Positions 27,548 through 37,074 of a stretch of DNA of 64,000 nt are shown in pieces; position 1 is the stretch's first letter; the number at the start of each line of letters is the position of its first letter. Location of the stretch: NCBI GenBank assembly GCA_045105475.1, contig JBGCDP010000035.1, forward strand, positions 39,482 to 103,481. The letters run 5' to 3'. Source of the stretch: WTJY01 sp045105475 (GTDB lineage Bacteria; Chloroflexota; Anaerolineae; Promineifilales; Promineifilaceae). Both the position numbers and the translations under genes were made by a program. Under the pieces are notes generated by a model that was given only the letters and a program-made list of their open reading frames with translations, was not told the DNA's origin and did not search any database.

Positions 27548-28906
27548 TTATCGATTTGTAGCATGCAGTCGCAAGCCCATTCGAATCCAACCAATCGAGC
27601 CATCTTCCAATCGTACAATTTCACCTTTGGCACCTTTGCCGGGGCCATCTTGCGCCATAAGCACATTGTCAGACACTAAGGCGATCGGGAACCAAGGAGT
27701 GGCTGGCCGTGGAGGAACATCGGCCGTTGGGAAGCCTTGCTTGGGAATATGACGCATCATTAGCTGATTGCCTTCAAGTTTTACTTCGATGTCTTGCATC
27801 GGCCGAGAGTAGGTTCCTACCAGTTCGTTTAGTTGTTCGGCAGATGGATTGATTGGCTCGGTAACTGTTGGCACAATGCTACAATAATGCTCCAGTACCC
27901 ACCTCTCAAAATCTGCGTTGAATAATCGGCCTGTTTCTCCATTGGTTAAGGACGTATAGGCAAAATTCAATTCAGGAATAATTTTGAACGCTGAGAGTTG
28001 TCCGACTGTGGCTCCGCCATGGCAATAGCCGTTGTACCCCCCATCATTTTCAACAAACCAACTGTGTGCGACCCAACCACGATCACTAGCCGTATCAAAC
28101 TGAGGCTTCCATAACTCTTGTATCGCTTCAGGGGCTAAAATTTGGCTCCCATCGGCCGTTTTGCCATGATCCATATAAAACTGCGCATAGGTGAGCATGT
28201 CGCCGGCTGAAGCTGCCACCGCGCCCATCGAATGCATTGCTCTTGGCAAAGGCCAAGGGCCAGCAACCTTTGCCTCACCTTCTGGGGTTATATCATGCCC
28301 CACGGCAAAGCTGTGTAGCATCACATCTCCTGGCTCAATCAAACTGTGTGCCATGCCTAATGGTTTAAACAGCAACTCTACAAGTGCTTGCTCATAAGGC
28401 TTGTTGGTAAGCGTTTCGATGATGAGGCCTGCTACGGCAAAAGCGGCGTTGTTGTAAGATGCGGCCACATCTGGCGGGGCAAGCTGCCCCAGTTCAGCCA
28501 TTGACTCAACATATTGCTGGTAAGCATCTGCACCCGCACCTGTCTCGACAAAATGGTCACCTACCCATCCAGTAGAGTGGGTTAGTAGTTGGCGCACGGT
28601 AGCCGCGGCCGAAACTGACTCATCTTTAACCTTAAAATCGGGCAATATCGTTTGGATTGGGGCATCGAGATCAAGTTTGCCGTCATACGCGAGCATCATC
28701 AGAAGGGTGGCAGTCATCGTTTTTGTGTTGGATCCGATTTGGAACAGCGTATCGTCGGTGACGGCCATAGGGTGGTTGACGTTCGTTACGCCAAAGGAGT
28801 GTATCTCGCGCCCTTCGGCTGTTAGAATCCCAATGCTCACACCGGGAATATGATGTTCCTGCATTTTTTGAGCGACAAATTTTTTAAGTGCATCTTGTTT
28901 ATTCAT
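27548..28906 (-). CDS. Beta-lactamase-fold serine hydrolase, no export signal
   Basis: 452 residues. Class C beta-lactamase-like fold: SNTK at 59-62 provides the nucleophile and base, YNN is the second motif, and HGG (in CHGGATVGQLS) replaces KTG. A beta-barrel C-terminal domain (about 350-452) follows, as in Pab87-type or esterase-like members. There is no signal peptide, so it is probably cytosolic. Substrate unknown: D-amino-peptide hydrolysis or ester cleavage are the family options. Its start overlaps the end of the histidine phosphatase gene by eight bases, so the two are coupled. Confidence 0.88.
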   Translation of the reverse strand: MNKQDALKKFVAQKMQEHHIPGVSIGILTAEGREIHSFGVTNVNHPMAVTDDTLFQIGSNTKTMTATLLMMLAYDGKLDLDAPIQTILPDFKVKDESVSAAATVRQLLTHSTGWVGDHFVETGAGADAYQQYVESMAELGQLAPPDVAASYNNAAFAVAGLIIETLTNKPYEQALVELLFKPLGMAHSLIEPGDVMLHSFAVGHDITPEGEAKVAGPWPLPRAMHSMGAVAASAGDMLTYAQFYMDHGKTADGSQILAPEAIQELWKPQFDTASDRGWVAHSWFVENDGGYNGYCHGGATVGQLSAFKIIPELNFAYTSLTNGETGRLFNADFERWVLEHYCSIVPTVTEPINPSAEQLNELVGTYSRPMQDIEVKLEGNQLMMRHIPKQGFPTADVPPRPATPWFPIALVSDNVLMAQDGPGKGAKGEIVRLEDGSIGWIRMGLRLHATNR

Positions 28907-29555
28907 TTACCCTTTCCTCTCCTCTTTTATTTAATCCTTGGATTAAAGCATATTTGCCTTTTTCATTTTGCTCCATGACAACCAATTGGCAATTGGTCGG
29001 GTTTTTCAGGTTTAGGAAATCTTCTACTTTTAGCCGATACCAGCGCATTAAAAATACACGGATCGCTGCACCATGGCTCACAAGTAACGTGTTTGGAGAA
29101 TAATCAGGTTGTTCAAAAGCTCGGTACAAAGATTCCATGAAGGTGCTCATCCGATCATACACATCGGCTGGAGATTCTCCATCTGGCAGCCGATAATAGA
29201 ATTTCCCATAAGCCCTGCGTTCAGCCATTACCTCTTCTACACTTTTAGTATATGAGTTTAGATGGCCGTATTCTTGCTCTCGAATGCGCGGATCTTCAAG
29301 CATGTCAGCAATATTTGATCGAATGCCTTTTTCAATTCCTGCATAAGTTTGACGTGTTCGAGTTAATGGTGACACATAAGCATGAACTTTTTCCGTACCA
29401 ATAATCTTTTTGATTTTAATTCCTGCCGCCAGCGCTTGCTTTTGCCCTTTTTGGGTTAATTCCACTCGGTGATCAGGGATAGTTGTATAGATCGATTGAT
29501 CAGCGTTGCCTTGAGATTGGCCGTGGCGGACAAGAATAATGCGTTTTGGTTTCAT
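28899..29555 (-). CDS. Histidine phosphatase (phosphoglycerate mutase-like) family protein
   Basis: 218 residues. The catalytic RHG motif is in IILVRHGQSQGNAD; the second His is in LLVSHGAAIRVFLM, and the acid in DGESPADVYDR. These enzymes form a phosphohistidine and act as phosphatases or mutases on sugar phosphates, nucleotides or other small substrates. Which one cannot be told. ATG 29555 starts it; the gene ends inside the first codons of the serine hydrolase (overlap 8 bases). Confidence 0.9.
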   Translation of the reverse strand: MKPKRIILVRHGQSQGNADQSIYTTIPDHRVELTQKGQKQALAAGIKIKKIIGTEKVHAYVSPLTRTRQTYAGIEKGIRSNIADMLEDPRIREQEYGHLNSYTKSVEEVMAERRAYGKFYYRLPDGESPADVYDRMSTFMESLYRAFEQPDYSPNTLLVSHGAAIRVFLMRWYRLKVEDFLNLKNPTNCQLVVMEQNEKGKYALIQGLNKRGEERVNE

Positions 29556-29654
29556 AAGGTTATTTAATTGTAGGAAGTGAAGTATGGAAGAAGAGCTTTG
29601 GCGTGCGAAGAAATTGGGAGACCATAAACTTTAGCTACGGCAGCCTTCTGCTCG

Positions 29655-30596
29655 CTATTTTAGATTCAGCACACTTAAAGGTAAGTAGCATGACACAACC
29701 CAGTTGGGTGCATCCACAATTTCGCTGATTTTAAGATCGGCCGCTGCGCTACATAAGCAGTAGGCTTCGCTTCTAGTCAGATCATGATTCGCAACGAGCC
29801 AGTCGAGCATATAGCGAACCGCGTTCTGAGAATTAACAAACAGGTCAGGACCATGTGCGGTTGTTGCAAAATACCCGGCCGTATCCGCTTTTGTAAGTGG
29901 GCTAGGGGTCGTAAATTGTAGCTCTTTAACCGTTTGATTCTTTTGGAGCCCAAATTTGAGAGTGACTGTCATAGGGGATTCAATCCCCATACCGCTGACT
30001 TCTCCATCTCCCTGAGCCGCATGGCAGTCAGCTGTTGAGAATAATGCCCCTGGCACGTGAATTGGGAAATAGGCAGTTGCCCCCGCTACGAGGCCGCGAA
30101 TATCAACATTGCCTGCATGGAATCCTGGTGGGCCAGTGCCGATCGCTCCATTTTCCCTGGGGGCAACTCCCATTACGCCGCAGAATGGCTCAAACGGTAC
30201 TTTGACCTTGTCATTGTCCTTAAAATAACAAAAGTCACCCTCAAGCCGCCATAGCTGCATAAAAGGAAATGAGAGATCGGTATCTGTCCCAAGTAGGCCA
30301 AAACCGGGTACATGACCGTTCCAGCCCCAACCCTTGTGCTTTAAATCTAGAATTTCAACCACAAGCGTATCATCAGGCGTGGCACCTTTGACATAAACTG
30401 GCCCGGTCAGTGGATGACCACCGCCCCTGGGGCGATTGGCAAAGTCGTGTTGGGTTGAGTCAAAGAGGACGTGGTGATTGCTCGCATCTCGGCATTCAAA
30501 TATGACCGTGTCACCAGGATCAATTTCGAGGCGGGGGGAGAGACTGTTGTCCCACACACTATGAATAATGCTATCGTCTAAGTAATGTTCGGCCAT
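29655..30596 (-). CDS. Acetamidase/formamidase family protein
   Basis: 313 residues, the family length. Recognisable blocks: IDPGDTVIFECRDASN near the N-terminus, GHPLTGPVYVKGATPDDTLVVEI, GWGWNGHVPGFG, GVMGVAPRENG, and the conserved ADCHAAQGDGEVSGMGIE, whose acidic and His residues bind zinc in characterised formamidases. The enzyme hydrolyses short amides to an acid and ammonia. It stands alone; no urea or amide transport genes are next to it. Confidence 0.93.
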   Translation of the reverse strand: MAEHYLDDSIIHSVWDNSLSPRLEIDPGDTVIFECRDASNHHVLFDSTQHDFANRPRGGGHPLTGPVYVKGATPDDTLVVEILDLKHKGWGWNGHVPGFGLLGTDTDLSFPFMQLWRLEGDFCYFKDNDKVKVPFEPFCGVMGVAPRENGAIGTGPPGFHAGNVDIRGLVAGATAYFPIHVPGALFSTADCHAAQGDGEVSGMGIESPMTVTLKFGLQKNQTVKELQFTTPSPLTKADTAGYFATTAHGPDLFVNSQNAVRYMLDWLVANHDLTRSEAYCLCSAAADLKISEIVDAPNWVVSCYLPLSVLNLK

Positions 30597-30740
30597 TTTA
30601 TGATTCCTCTTGCGAAAGTTTTTATTGTCGGCCGATTTTACAGGGTAAATTCTCTCGTGGGTAATTTAAATCTTTGGTAGCTATTTGAATCGATTTCCCC
30701 CGTACTTACACAATTCATACCGGAAAAATGTAATTCCCCC

Positions 30741-30769
30741 TTGATATTGATATACCGAGTCTGTATACT
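30741..30769 (+). promoter_or_regulatory. Promoter of the tRNA-Pro gene
   Basis: TTGATA (30741-30746) and TATACT (30764-30769) with the ideal 17-base spacer. Transcription would start a few bases before the mature tRNA at 30784. Confidence 0.75.
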
Positions 30770-30783
30770 TCCAATCCTGTTTT

Positions 30784-30857
30784 CGGGGCATAGCTCAGCT
30801 TGGTAGAGCGCTCGCTTTGGGAGCGAGAGGCCGTCGGTTCGAGTCCGGCTGCCCCGA
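30784..30857 (+). tRNA. tRNA-Pro (anticodon TGG)
   Basis: Acceptor arms CGGGGCA/TGCCCCG pair fully, the D-arm has GCTC...GAGC, the anticodon stem CTCGC/GCGAG encloses TTTGGGA with anticodon TGG, and the T-arm has GGTTCGAGTCC. Discriminator A. The CCA end is not encoded. Confidence 0.95.
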
Positions 30858-30884
30858 CAGCATCTTTTAACAAAGAAATGATGA

Positions 30885-30933
30885 AATAATATTGAGTGAG
30901 TATGCTCACTCAATATTATTTTGTTATTTTTTT
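30885..30933 (+). terminator. Terminator after tRNA-Pro
   Basis: Perfect 16-bp stem (30885-30900 with 30905-30920), a four-base loop, then a T-rich tail. It ends the tRNA-Pro transcript just before tRNA-Gly. Confidence 0.92.
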
Positions 30934-30940
30934 ATAGCTC

Positions 30941-31012
30941 GCGGGTATAGCTCAGTTGGTAGAGCGCCAGCCTTCCAAGCTGGATGCACGAGTTCGAGTC
31001 TCGTTACCCGCT
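30941..31012 (+). tRNA. tRNA-Gly (anticodon TCC)
   Basis: Acceptor GCGGGTA/TACCCGC, anticodon stem CCAGC/GCTGG around CTTCCAA with anticodon TCC, and T-arm GAGTTCGAGTCTC. Discriminator T, as usual for tRNA-Gly. CCA is not encoded. It starts only about eight bases after the T-rich tail of the previous terminator, so it needs its own promoter or read-through. Confidence 0.95.
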
Positions 31013-31020
31013 CTTCATTT

Positions 31021-31092
31021 GGGCCTATAGCTCAATGGCAGAGCGCGCGGCTCATAACCGCTCGGTTCTGGGTTCGAATCCCGGTGGGCCCA
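31021..31092 (+). tRNA. tRNA with CAT anticodon (elongator Met, or Ile2 after lysidine modification)
   Basis: Acceptor GGGCCTA/TGGGCCC with one G-T pair, anticodon loop CTCATAA with CAT, T-arm GGGTTCGAATCCC. It lacks the GGG/CCC anticodon-stem pairs of an initiator tRNA. Sequence alone does not settle Met versus Ile2. Eight bases after tRNA-Gly, so one transcript. Confidence 0.9.
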
Positions 31093-31338
31093 CAAATGAA
31101 TCATATTTCGATTCTTGTTAGTTAATTTAAATTTGACCTTAAAGGAAATGGGTTTCGAGAAATCAAAAAACCTGTACCAACCCATATAAATCGTGTCCGA
31201 AAATTCTGACTCGTCATCAAATTTATCGTCATCTGACGAAGATGACCCAAGGCCGTTTGTTTTAGTTCTAGCCAATTGCCCCGCCTACAACATCTACCAT
31301 ACACTCACCCAAGAAAATATAATCTACAAGGTAAATTT

Positions 31339-31368
31339 AAGCTGCCCCCTTTTAGGGGAGCTTTTGGT
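31339..31368 (+). terminator. Terminator-like hairpin before the first CBS gene
   Basis: AAGCT-CCCC (31339-31348, one bulged G) pairs with GGGG-AGCTT (31355-31363), followed by TTTT. It could end the tRNA transcript or act as an attenuator: the next start codon is only 11 bases after the T-run. Confidence 0.5.
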
Positions 31369-31375
31369 TTAAGCC

Positions 31376-32761
31376 ATGTCACTTTCCGCATCTCTTTTAA
31401 CTCTTCTCATCATTATCGTTGTTATCGTTGTTTTGGTCGCATTCAATGCACTTTATGTGGCCGGGGAGTTTGCAACTGTTGCGTCCCGCAAGACCCGTAT
31501 TGCTCATTTAGCCGATGAAGGCAACCCGTTAGCGAAACAGTTGCTGCCCATTATGGAAGACCCAGCAGGTCTTGATAATTATGTCGCAACCTCTCAGATC
31601 GGGATTACCATTTCATCTTTGATGTTAGGTATTTTTGGCGAAAAAGTTATCGCAGAGGCTCTTGTCGATGTTTCTCCGCTAATTTCATATGGACTTGCCT
31701 TCACTTTGACTCTCATTCTTACAACAACGCTGCAGGTTGTTTTGGGCGAGCTTGTTCCTAAATCCCTTTCAATTCAATATCCAGAAACGATTGCGATGTA
31801 TTTGATTGTTCCGATGCGGATATCGTCAACGGTTCTAACGCCGCTTTTGTGGCTATGTAATGGCAGTGCTGCTGTGTTATTGAAATTATTCGGCTTAAAT
31901 CATGAAGGTGGACACGGTCATATTCATTCCCCGCAAGAAATTGAAATCTTAGTGGGGGAAAGCCATATTGCAGGCGTACTTGATAATGAGGAGCAGGAGC
32001 TGTTAAGAAACGCTTTTCGTATGCGTGATCTTACAGCCAGACAGGTGATGATACCAAGGCGCCGTATTGTTGCTGCGCCCGTTAACTCAACTGTGCAAGA
32101 TTTACTTAAATTAACGGTTGAAACCGGAAAAAGCCGTATCCCACTTTTTGATGGTGATATAGACAATATTATTGGATTTGTTCACGTACGGGACTTGTTT
32201 CGCTTGCAGGTGAGCGGTAAGAAAGAGTTACCGACGGAAATGCGGCCGGTTGTGCTCATTCCTGAGGCAATGCCTGTTTCAGATGTTTGGGACAAGCTAG
32301 AAGAAGCCAAGCAGTATTTCGGTATTGTCTTCGATGAATTTGGCGGCACGTACGGACTCATCACTTTAGAAGATTTGATTGAAGAGATTTTTGGCGAACT
32401 GCAGGATGAGTCTGATGACGAGGCCGCATTGCTATACCGGGGCATCCACGGCCGATTACGTTTCCGTTGGGATTGGCTCGTTGCAGATATCAACGAATAT
32501 TTCGATTTAAATTTGGATGAAACCTATGACACCCTTGACGCATTGGTCATCGGTTTGTTGGGTCGCTCTCCGGTAGATAAAGATGAAGTTGTAACTGAGG
32601 GAACCACAATTCGTGTAGAGAAGATTGGAGATCAAGGTATTGAAGAGCTTTCTCTTGTTAACTCAAGCCATCCGAAACTAGGAGATGAAGAGGTGTTTAA
32701 CCTGTTCTCTCAAAGTGTGGCTGGGTCAGGCAAAATCAGAAAGAGGGACTCTAAATCATAA
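31376..32761 (+). CDS. Hemolysin C/CorC-like membrane protein with CBS domains (first copy)
   Basis: 461 residues. An N-terminal DUF21/CNNM membrane domain of four segments (about 1-180) with FVVxxEF-like AGEFATVASRKTRIAHL and VLGELVPKSLSIQ, then a CBS pair (about 200-330; VMIPRRRIVAAPVN and FDEFGGTYGLITLEDLIEEIFGEL), then a CorC_HlyC domain. Family members take part in magnesium or cobalt transport or its control; the old name hemolysin is not a reliable function. No ribosome site precedes the ATG. Its stop overlaps the ATG of the paralogous next gene by one base (TAATG). Confidence 0.92.
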   Translation: MSLSASLLTLLIIIVVIVVLVAFNALYVAGEFATVASRKTRIAHLADEGNPLAKQLLPIMEDPAGLDNYVATSQIGITISSLMLGIFGEKVIAEALVDVSPLISYGLAFTLTLILTTTLQVVLGELVPKSLSIQYPETIAMYLIVPMRISSTVLTPLLWLCNGSAAVLLKLFGLNHEGGHGHIHSPQEIEILVGESHIAGVLDNEEQELLRNAFRMRDLTARQVMIPRRRIVAAPVNSTVQDLLKLTVETGKSRIPLFDGDIDNIIGFVHVRDLFRLQVSGKKELPTEMRPVVLIPEAMPVSDVWDKLEEAKQYFGIVFDEFGGTYGLITLEDLIEEIFGELQDESDDEAALLYRGIHGRLRFRWDWLVADINEYFDLNLDETYDTLDALVIGLLGRSPVDKDEVVTEGTTIRVEKIGDQGIEELSLVNSSHPKLGDEEVFNLFSQSVAGSGKIRKRDSKS

Positions 32762-34209
32762 TGAAAACGTTTATTTCAATTCTTTTACTAGGTGCTAGCT
32801 GGATCGGCTTAGCATCCGTTCTTCCAGCCGAAGAAGCGGTGACGCTTACGAGCTGGCTCATTCCTGTTGCGATTATTATCGTCCTTATTATCGCCAACGG
32901 AATATTTGTGGCAGCTGAATTTGCCATTATCGGCGTACGTCCCAGCCAGCTCGAAGCTATCATACAAGATGGTGGAGATCCTCGTTCGCAGGAGATCTAT
33001 GAAACAGTTGTCTCTCCTGATAAGCAAGATCGGTATATTGCTACAGCCCAGCTGGGCATTACGATCGCATCGCTAGGTTTAGCCATGTATGCCGAACCTG
33101 CAATCGAGCATCTGCTGGTGCCGTATATTGAAAATTGGTTTGGTATTACTGACCACGTACGTGCTCAAAACATCACGACATTTGCGATTGTCTTACCGAT
33201 TTTGACCTATTTGCACGTTGTTATAGGTGAGATGGTGCCTAAAGCATTTTCGTTGGCTAATGCGATCGATACCGCAATGGTGTTGCAGGCTCCGATGCGC
33301 TTTTTCCGATTTATCCTTTCTCCATTAATTACAGTTTTAAACTGGATTGGAAATGGCCTGTTGGGCTTAATGAATTTGCCACCGGCACAACCTCGGCCGC
33401 ATTCAAGTGAAGAAATTGAGCATTTAGTCGCAGAAAGTGCTGAAGGCGGATTTATTGACGAGGATGAACAAGAAATCATCCGTAATATTTTCGACTTTAG
33501 CGAACGTCAGGTTGTCCATGTGATGACTCCAAGACGCAAGGTTGAAACCTTCCAACTTGATACTCCGGCCGATGAATTAATTCGCGAAGTGGCGCAAAGT
33601 ACGCACACACGTTTTCCGATTTACGAACGCAACATTGATAACGTTGTTGGTATTTTGCATATGCGTGACCTAATCCCATGGAGCTTAGATAGTACGGGGG
33701 AATTTGTTCTAGCCGATTTGCTTTCACCTACGACGGCCGTGACTGAGAATACGATGGTTGAGACGATGCTCGAGCGCTTTCGCCAAGAGCATTCCCATAT
33801 GGCCATTGTGCTAGACGAACGGGGCGGTATGGCAGGGGTTGTGACTTTAGAAGACTTAATCGAAGAGGTTGTCGGTGAAGTCCGGGACGAATTCGATGTT
33901 GAACGCGAACCGGTATTTGAGATTGAGCCAGGTGTCATTGAAGTCGATGGGGACGTTCTTGTTCGAGCATTATTTGAGCTAGGCGCGGTAACCGAAGAGA
34001 TGGACTTGCCAGACGTCGAAACAGTTGGTGGATTGATTACAACCCGTTTGGGTCGGCCGGCCGTTGAAGGTGACGAATGTGTTTATGGGCCGCACTCATC
34101 CGCTCCAGCTATATTTAAAGTGATCGATGTAGACGGCTTGGCTGTCACACGTGCCAGAATCTTTTTTGATCCTTCTGCTGAAGAGACGCCTAAAGAAGAT
34201 CCTCATTAA
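32761..34209 (+). CDS. Hemolysin C/CorC-like membrane protein with CBS domains (second copy)
   Basis: 482 residues with the same plan as the gene before it: DUF21 membrane domain (AAEFAIIGVRPSQLEAI, VIGEMVPKAFSLANA), CBS pair (VMTPRRKVETFQLD and LDERGGMAGVVTLEDLIEEVVGEV) and CorC_HlyC domain. An extra N-terminal hydrophobic stretch could be a signal anchor. The pair arose by duplication, is translated as a unit (TAATG overlap) and probably works as a heterodimer, since CBS and DUF21 modules dimerise. Probable role in divalent cation handling. Confidence 0.92.
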   Translation: MKTFISILLLGASWIGLASVLPAEEAVTLTSWLIPVAIIIVLIIANGIFVAAEFAIIGVRPSQLEAIIQDGGDPRSQEIYETVVSPDKQDRYIATAQLGITIASLGLAMYAEPAIEHLLVPYIENWFGITDHVRAQNITTFAIVLPILTYLHVVIGEMVPKAFSLANAIDTAMVLQAPMRFFRFILSPLITVLNWIGNGLLGLMNLPPAQPRPHSSEEIEHLVAESAEGGFIDEDEQEIIRNIFDFSERQVVHVMTPRRKVETFQLDTPADELIREVAQSTHTRFPIYERNIDNVVGILHMRDLIPWSLDSTGEFVLADLLSPTTAVTENTMVETMLERFRQEHSHMAIVLDERGGMAGVVTLEDLIEEVVGEVRDEFDVEREPVFEIEPGVIEVDGDVLVRALFELGAVTEEMDLPDVETVGGLITTRLGRPAVEGDECVYGPHSSAPAIFKVIDVDGLAVTRARIFFDPSAEETPKEDPH

Positions 34210-34302
34210 CGCCCAGAATTTGTGTGAATTGAATGCAAATTATCCGATATCCGCTTTATCGTTTAACTATAAGACCGGTTGATAGCTGCTACTGTTGCTG
34301 AT

Positions 34303-35790
34303 ATGAATAACCGATTCATATCAGCTAAGACCCGATCGATTTTCACTGTTTTTTGGAGTCTTTCTGTCTACTTTCATATTGTTTCAGAATATAAGCCATT
34401 GCATCACATATCTGCTGGAGATTTTAGTGGTCCTGTTTTTTGGCTTGGTTTGGAATCCCTTGCGTTAGGAATTGCTGCACTGATACTGTTATTCCGGCCT
34501 CAAGACGGTCGACTGATCGTCGCTACTGCGGTCCTTCAACTCATCAATATTTGGATGTTAGCTCCATTTATCGCTAACCACTGGGTCTTGGGTGCACTTG
34601 TGAGTCTGGCAATTGTGGTGTCTGCTGTGGGTGCAGGTTTTTACAATACATGCTCTGAGCTTACATGGGCAGATCGATTTTTTACATTCGTTATTCCTTC
34701 AACCCTGCTCATTCTTATCGCATCTTACCCATTTGCCGCCTTTGCAAAATGGAACAGTGCATTTCTTAACCCAGACGTCAGTTGTGCCGTTGATATATTT
34801 GTGCGCGGGTATGAGCTGTTCGGATTAGATCAACTGGCCCAATTTTTAGCGGTTCGATGGGGGTTAATCGTAATCGGCCTAGCTTCTGAAACGATTATTG
34901 CCATCTTGATCCTTGTCCCGAGGACACGGGCATGGGGAGCCTTTATCGGGCTCTTCTTTCACTTTGTTGTGGCATTTGACCCCATTATTCCGTTCTTTGA
35001 TTTCTCCTCAATTCTGTTTCTCTTTTTTGTTTTATGCCTACCGGTTGACATCATTGAACATTTAGTTGATCAGGCTGAATCTCAATTTGCCGCTCGATGG
35101 AAAAAGATTGTTGCCGTGGGCATGATGGCTCTGATCCTTTTTGTACCGCTTATAGACCAGGAAGGAGCCAGACTTCTATTTGCGCTAGGGCGTCAAGGTA
35201 TTTGGCTGTTTTTTAGCATTGCGATTTTAGTCTGGGTTTTCAAACGAATGGCCCTTGATCGGCGCCAGTTGAGCCGGTCAATCCTGATCTGGCCAGAAAA
35301 GCACGATGCCAATGGTAGATTCGGTCGCATTCAAAAAGCGATTCTTGTGACTCTGCTTTGCTGCACGTTGTCTATCGGCCTTTCTCCATGGTTTGAAATA
35401 CAAACGGGGTATGGGTTGGTGATGTACAGCAACTTGCTCACTGCGGGTGGCGAAACGAATCATTTACTTATTCCTAAGACGTTCCCAATCGGGCAAGGCT
35501 ACTTTGATCTAATTGAAGTAACCGCTTCAAACAGCAATACGGTGCAGGATTTTTACATTGACTCTGGCTGGCAGGTACCGGCCGTGAGTGTAAGACGGAC
35601 ATTGGCGCAATACCCTAATGTTGATGCAGAAATCATCCGTGATGGTATGAGCTCAACCATCAGTAATGAAGTAGACCTCTTTGAGCCATTGCCTTTGTTC
35701 CAACAAAAGCTTCAAAATTTACGGCCGGTCGACCTCCATCAGCCGACTCGGTGCCAATTAGCAACCCACCCTCTACAAATCACAGATTAA
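34303..35790 (+). CDS. Polytopic membrane protein, HTTM-like
   Basis: 495 residues from ATG 34303 (a TTG at 34279 would add eight). Roughly ten hydrophobic segments. FAAFAKWNSAFLNPDVSC and the following YELFGL / RWGLIVIGLASETIIAILIL resemble the horizontally transferred transmembrane (HTTM) domain related to vitamin-K-dependent gamma-carboxylase, with the typical FHFVVAFDPI block after it. A soluble C-terminal part of about 110 residues follows the last span. The reaction, if any, is unknown. It stands about 95 bases after the CBS pair. Confidence 0.6.
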   Translation: MNNRFISAKTRSIFTVFWSLSVYFHIVSEYKPLHHISAGDFSGPVFWLGLESLALGIAALILLFRPQDGRLIVATAVLQLINIWMLAPFIANHWVLGALVSLAIVVSAVGAGFYNTCSELTWADRFFTFVIPSTLLILIASYPFAAFAKWNSAFLNPDVSCAVDIFVRGYELFGLDQLAQFLAVRWGLIVIGLASETIIAILILVPRTRAWGAFIGLFFHFVVAFDPIIPFFDFSSILFLFFVLCLPVDIIEHLVDQAESQFAARWKKIVAVGMMALILFVPLIDQEGARLLFALGRQGIWLFFSIAILVWVFKRMALDRRQLSRSILIWPEKHDANGRFGRIQKAILVTLLCCTLSIGLSPWFEIQTGYGLVMYSNLLTAGGETNHLLIPKTFPIGQGYFDLIEVTASNSNTVQDFYIDSGWQVPAVSVRRTLAQYPNVDAEIIRDGMSSTISNEVDLFEPLPLFQQKLQNLRPVDLHQPTRCQLATHPLQITD

Positions 35791-35892
35791 AATGGGCGTT
35801 TAATTTTGCAACCTCTCTTTTATGCAGGCGTATTGTTCCTATCAACTGTGTGATGTGAGAGTGGAGCTAATTATTGATTGTGGAGATTGGTT

Positions 35893-37074
35893 ATGGATAT
35901 TGGAAAAACACTTATTCGTTCAGAAAATGATGTTGAGGGATTAACTCAACTGGCTGCCTCGATTCAGGCTACCCTTTTAAGCGAAATTAAAACCCCCATT
36001 CACTTACTTGCAAGCCGTGTGCGCACGATTTTTCTTGCAGCTGACCTTTTAGACGATGCGCTTTTGCGCGAGTTTAATCAGGCAATGACCCGTGAGGCGA
36101 GTTTGCGTTTGGCATTAGACGAGCTTTTTAGCCGATTTGCAGCTCCTACTGAGAATTTGAAACTGGCTCAGACTGATGAAAAAGTTGAATGGCTTGTGCT
36201 TGTCACATTGGCGTGTGCGGCCCAAAAAGGATATATCATCGAGAATTTGGACCCAGCTTCACCGCCGCGTACAAATTCTCCGGCCGGTATTATGTTGAGC
36301 CAGATCGCTGACTATTTCCGTGCCCAAACACGGCGGACCGCAACTGAGCGGGATCGTTTGGCTAAGAAATTGGCGTATAATCCATCACTCGCTCATGTGC
36401 CTTTAACCTCAGCTCCATCTAATCAAACAGGCAGCACAAATGCGGAAAATGTACGGTCGCCTGCGCCAGTCACTTATTTTGAGCATAATCCTGCGATTAA
36501 ATTGACTGAAGCGGATTTGGACTTACCACCACAAACGGTTGTAACGACACCGCCTGTCTCTGTTGATATGCCAACTGCGCCTCCGGCTCAACCTGTGGCT
36601 CCTCAAACGCCTAATCCACCTGTAACGCCACAGACAATGCCACCTATTAAGATTAGTCGTGATTCAGTCACGCCGCTAAGTGAAAAAGTAACCGCACAAG
36701 CTTCAAACGCGTGGCGCGAGATTGGTGCCCCGGCCGTTAATTCAGTCGCCAATAAAATGCGTGACTTATTGGCAACGGAAGAGACGACGACAACGCTTTT
36801 AAGAGTCAACGTTTTAGATCGGCCGGAGGGTAATGGAATTGTCGGTGTGCAGGTGACGGTGACGTGCAAAGGGCTGCGTAGCCATGTGGCTGGCATTACT
36901 GATCGAGACGGCCGGTTTGCATGTGAGCTTCCGGTGCGTGAGGCAAGCGGTTTGACCTATGATGTTATGGTTTCTTGGCCACGCGAAATGGGTGCGGACC
37001 GTGAGAAAAAATCGATTACACTCAGCGGCGATCGCGGTGATTTCGATCTGCCATTTTTCAGAAGCCTAACCTAA
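35893..37074 (+). CDS. Protein with helical N-domain, Pro-rich linker and C-terminal Ig-like domain
   Basis: 393 residues from ATG 35893 (GGAGA six bases upstream; an in-frame TTG at 35878 is less likely). Residues 1-150 are a charged helical domain I do not recognise. Residues 195-255 are rich in Pro, Thr and Val. The last 90 residues (LLRVNVLDRPEGNGIVGVQVTV...TDRDGRFACELP) match a carboxypeptidase-regulatory or SpaA-like beta-sandwich. There is no signal peptide. Its stop codon overlaps the stop of the convergent MBL-fold gene by four bases. Function unknown. Confidence 0.7.
   Translation: MDIGKTLIRSENDVEGLTQLAASIQATLLSEIKTPIHLLASRVRTIFLAADLLDDALLREFNQAMTREASLRLALDELFSRFAAPTENLKLAQTDEKVEWLVLVTLACAAQKGYIIENLDPASPPRTNSPAGIMLSQIADYFRAQTRRTATERDRLAKKLAYNPSLAHVPLTSAPSNQTGSTNAENVRSPAPVTYFEHNPAIKLTEADLDLPPQTVVTTPPVSVDMPTAPPAQPVAPQTPNPPVTPQTMPPIKISRDSVTPLSEKVTAQASNAWREIGAPAVNSVANKMRDLLATEETTTTLLRVNVLDRPEGNGIVGVQVTVTCKGLRSHVAGITDRDGRFACELPVREASGLTYDVMVSWPREMGADREKKSITLSGDRGDFDLPFFRSLT

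Noticed and set aside
30638..30913. Minus-strand frame across tRNA-Pro
   Set aside because: It is antisense to a complete tRNA gene with promoter and terminator.
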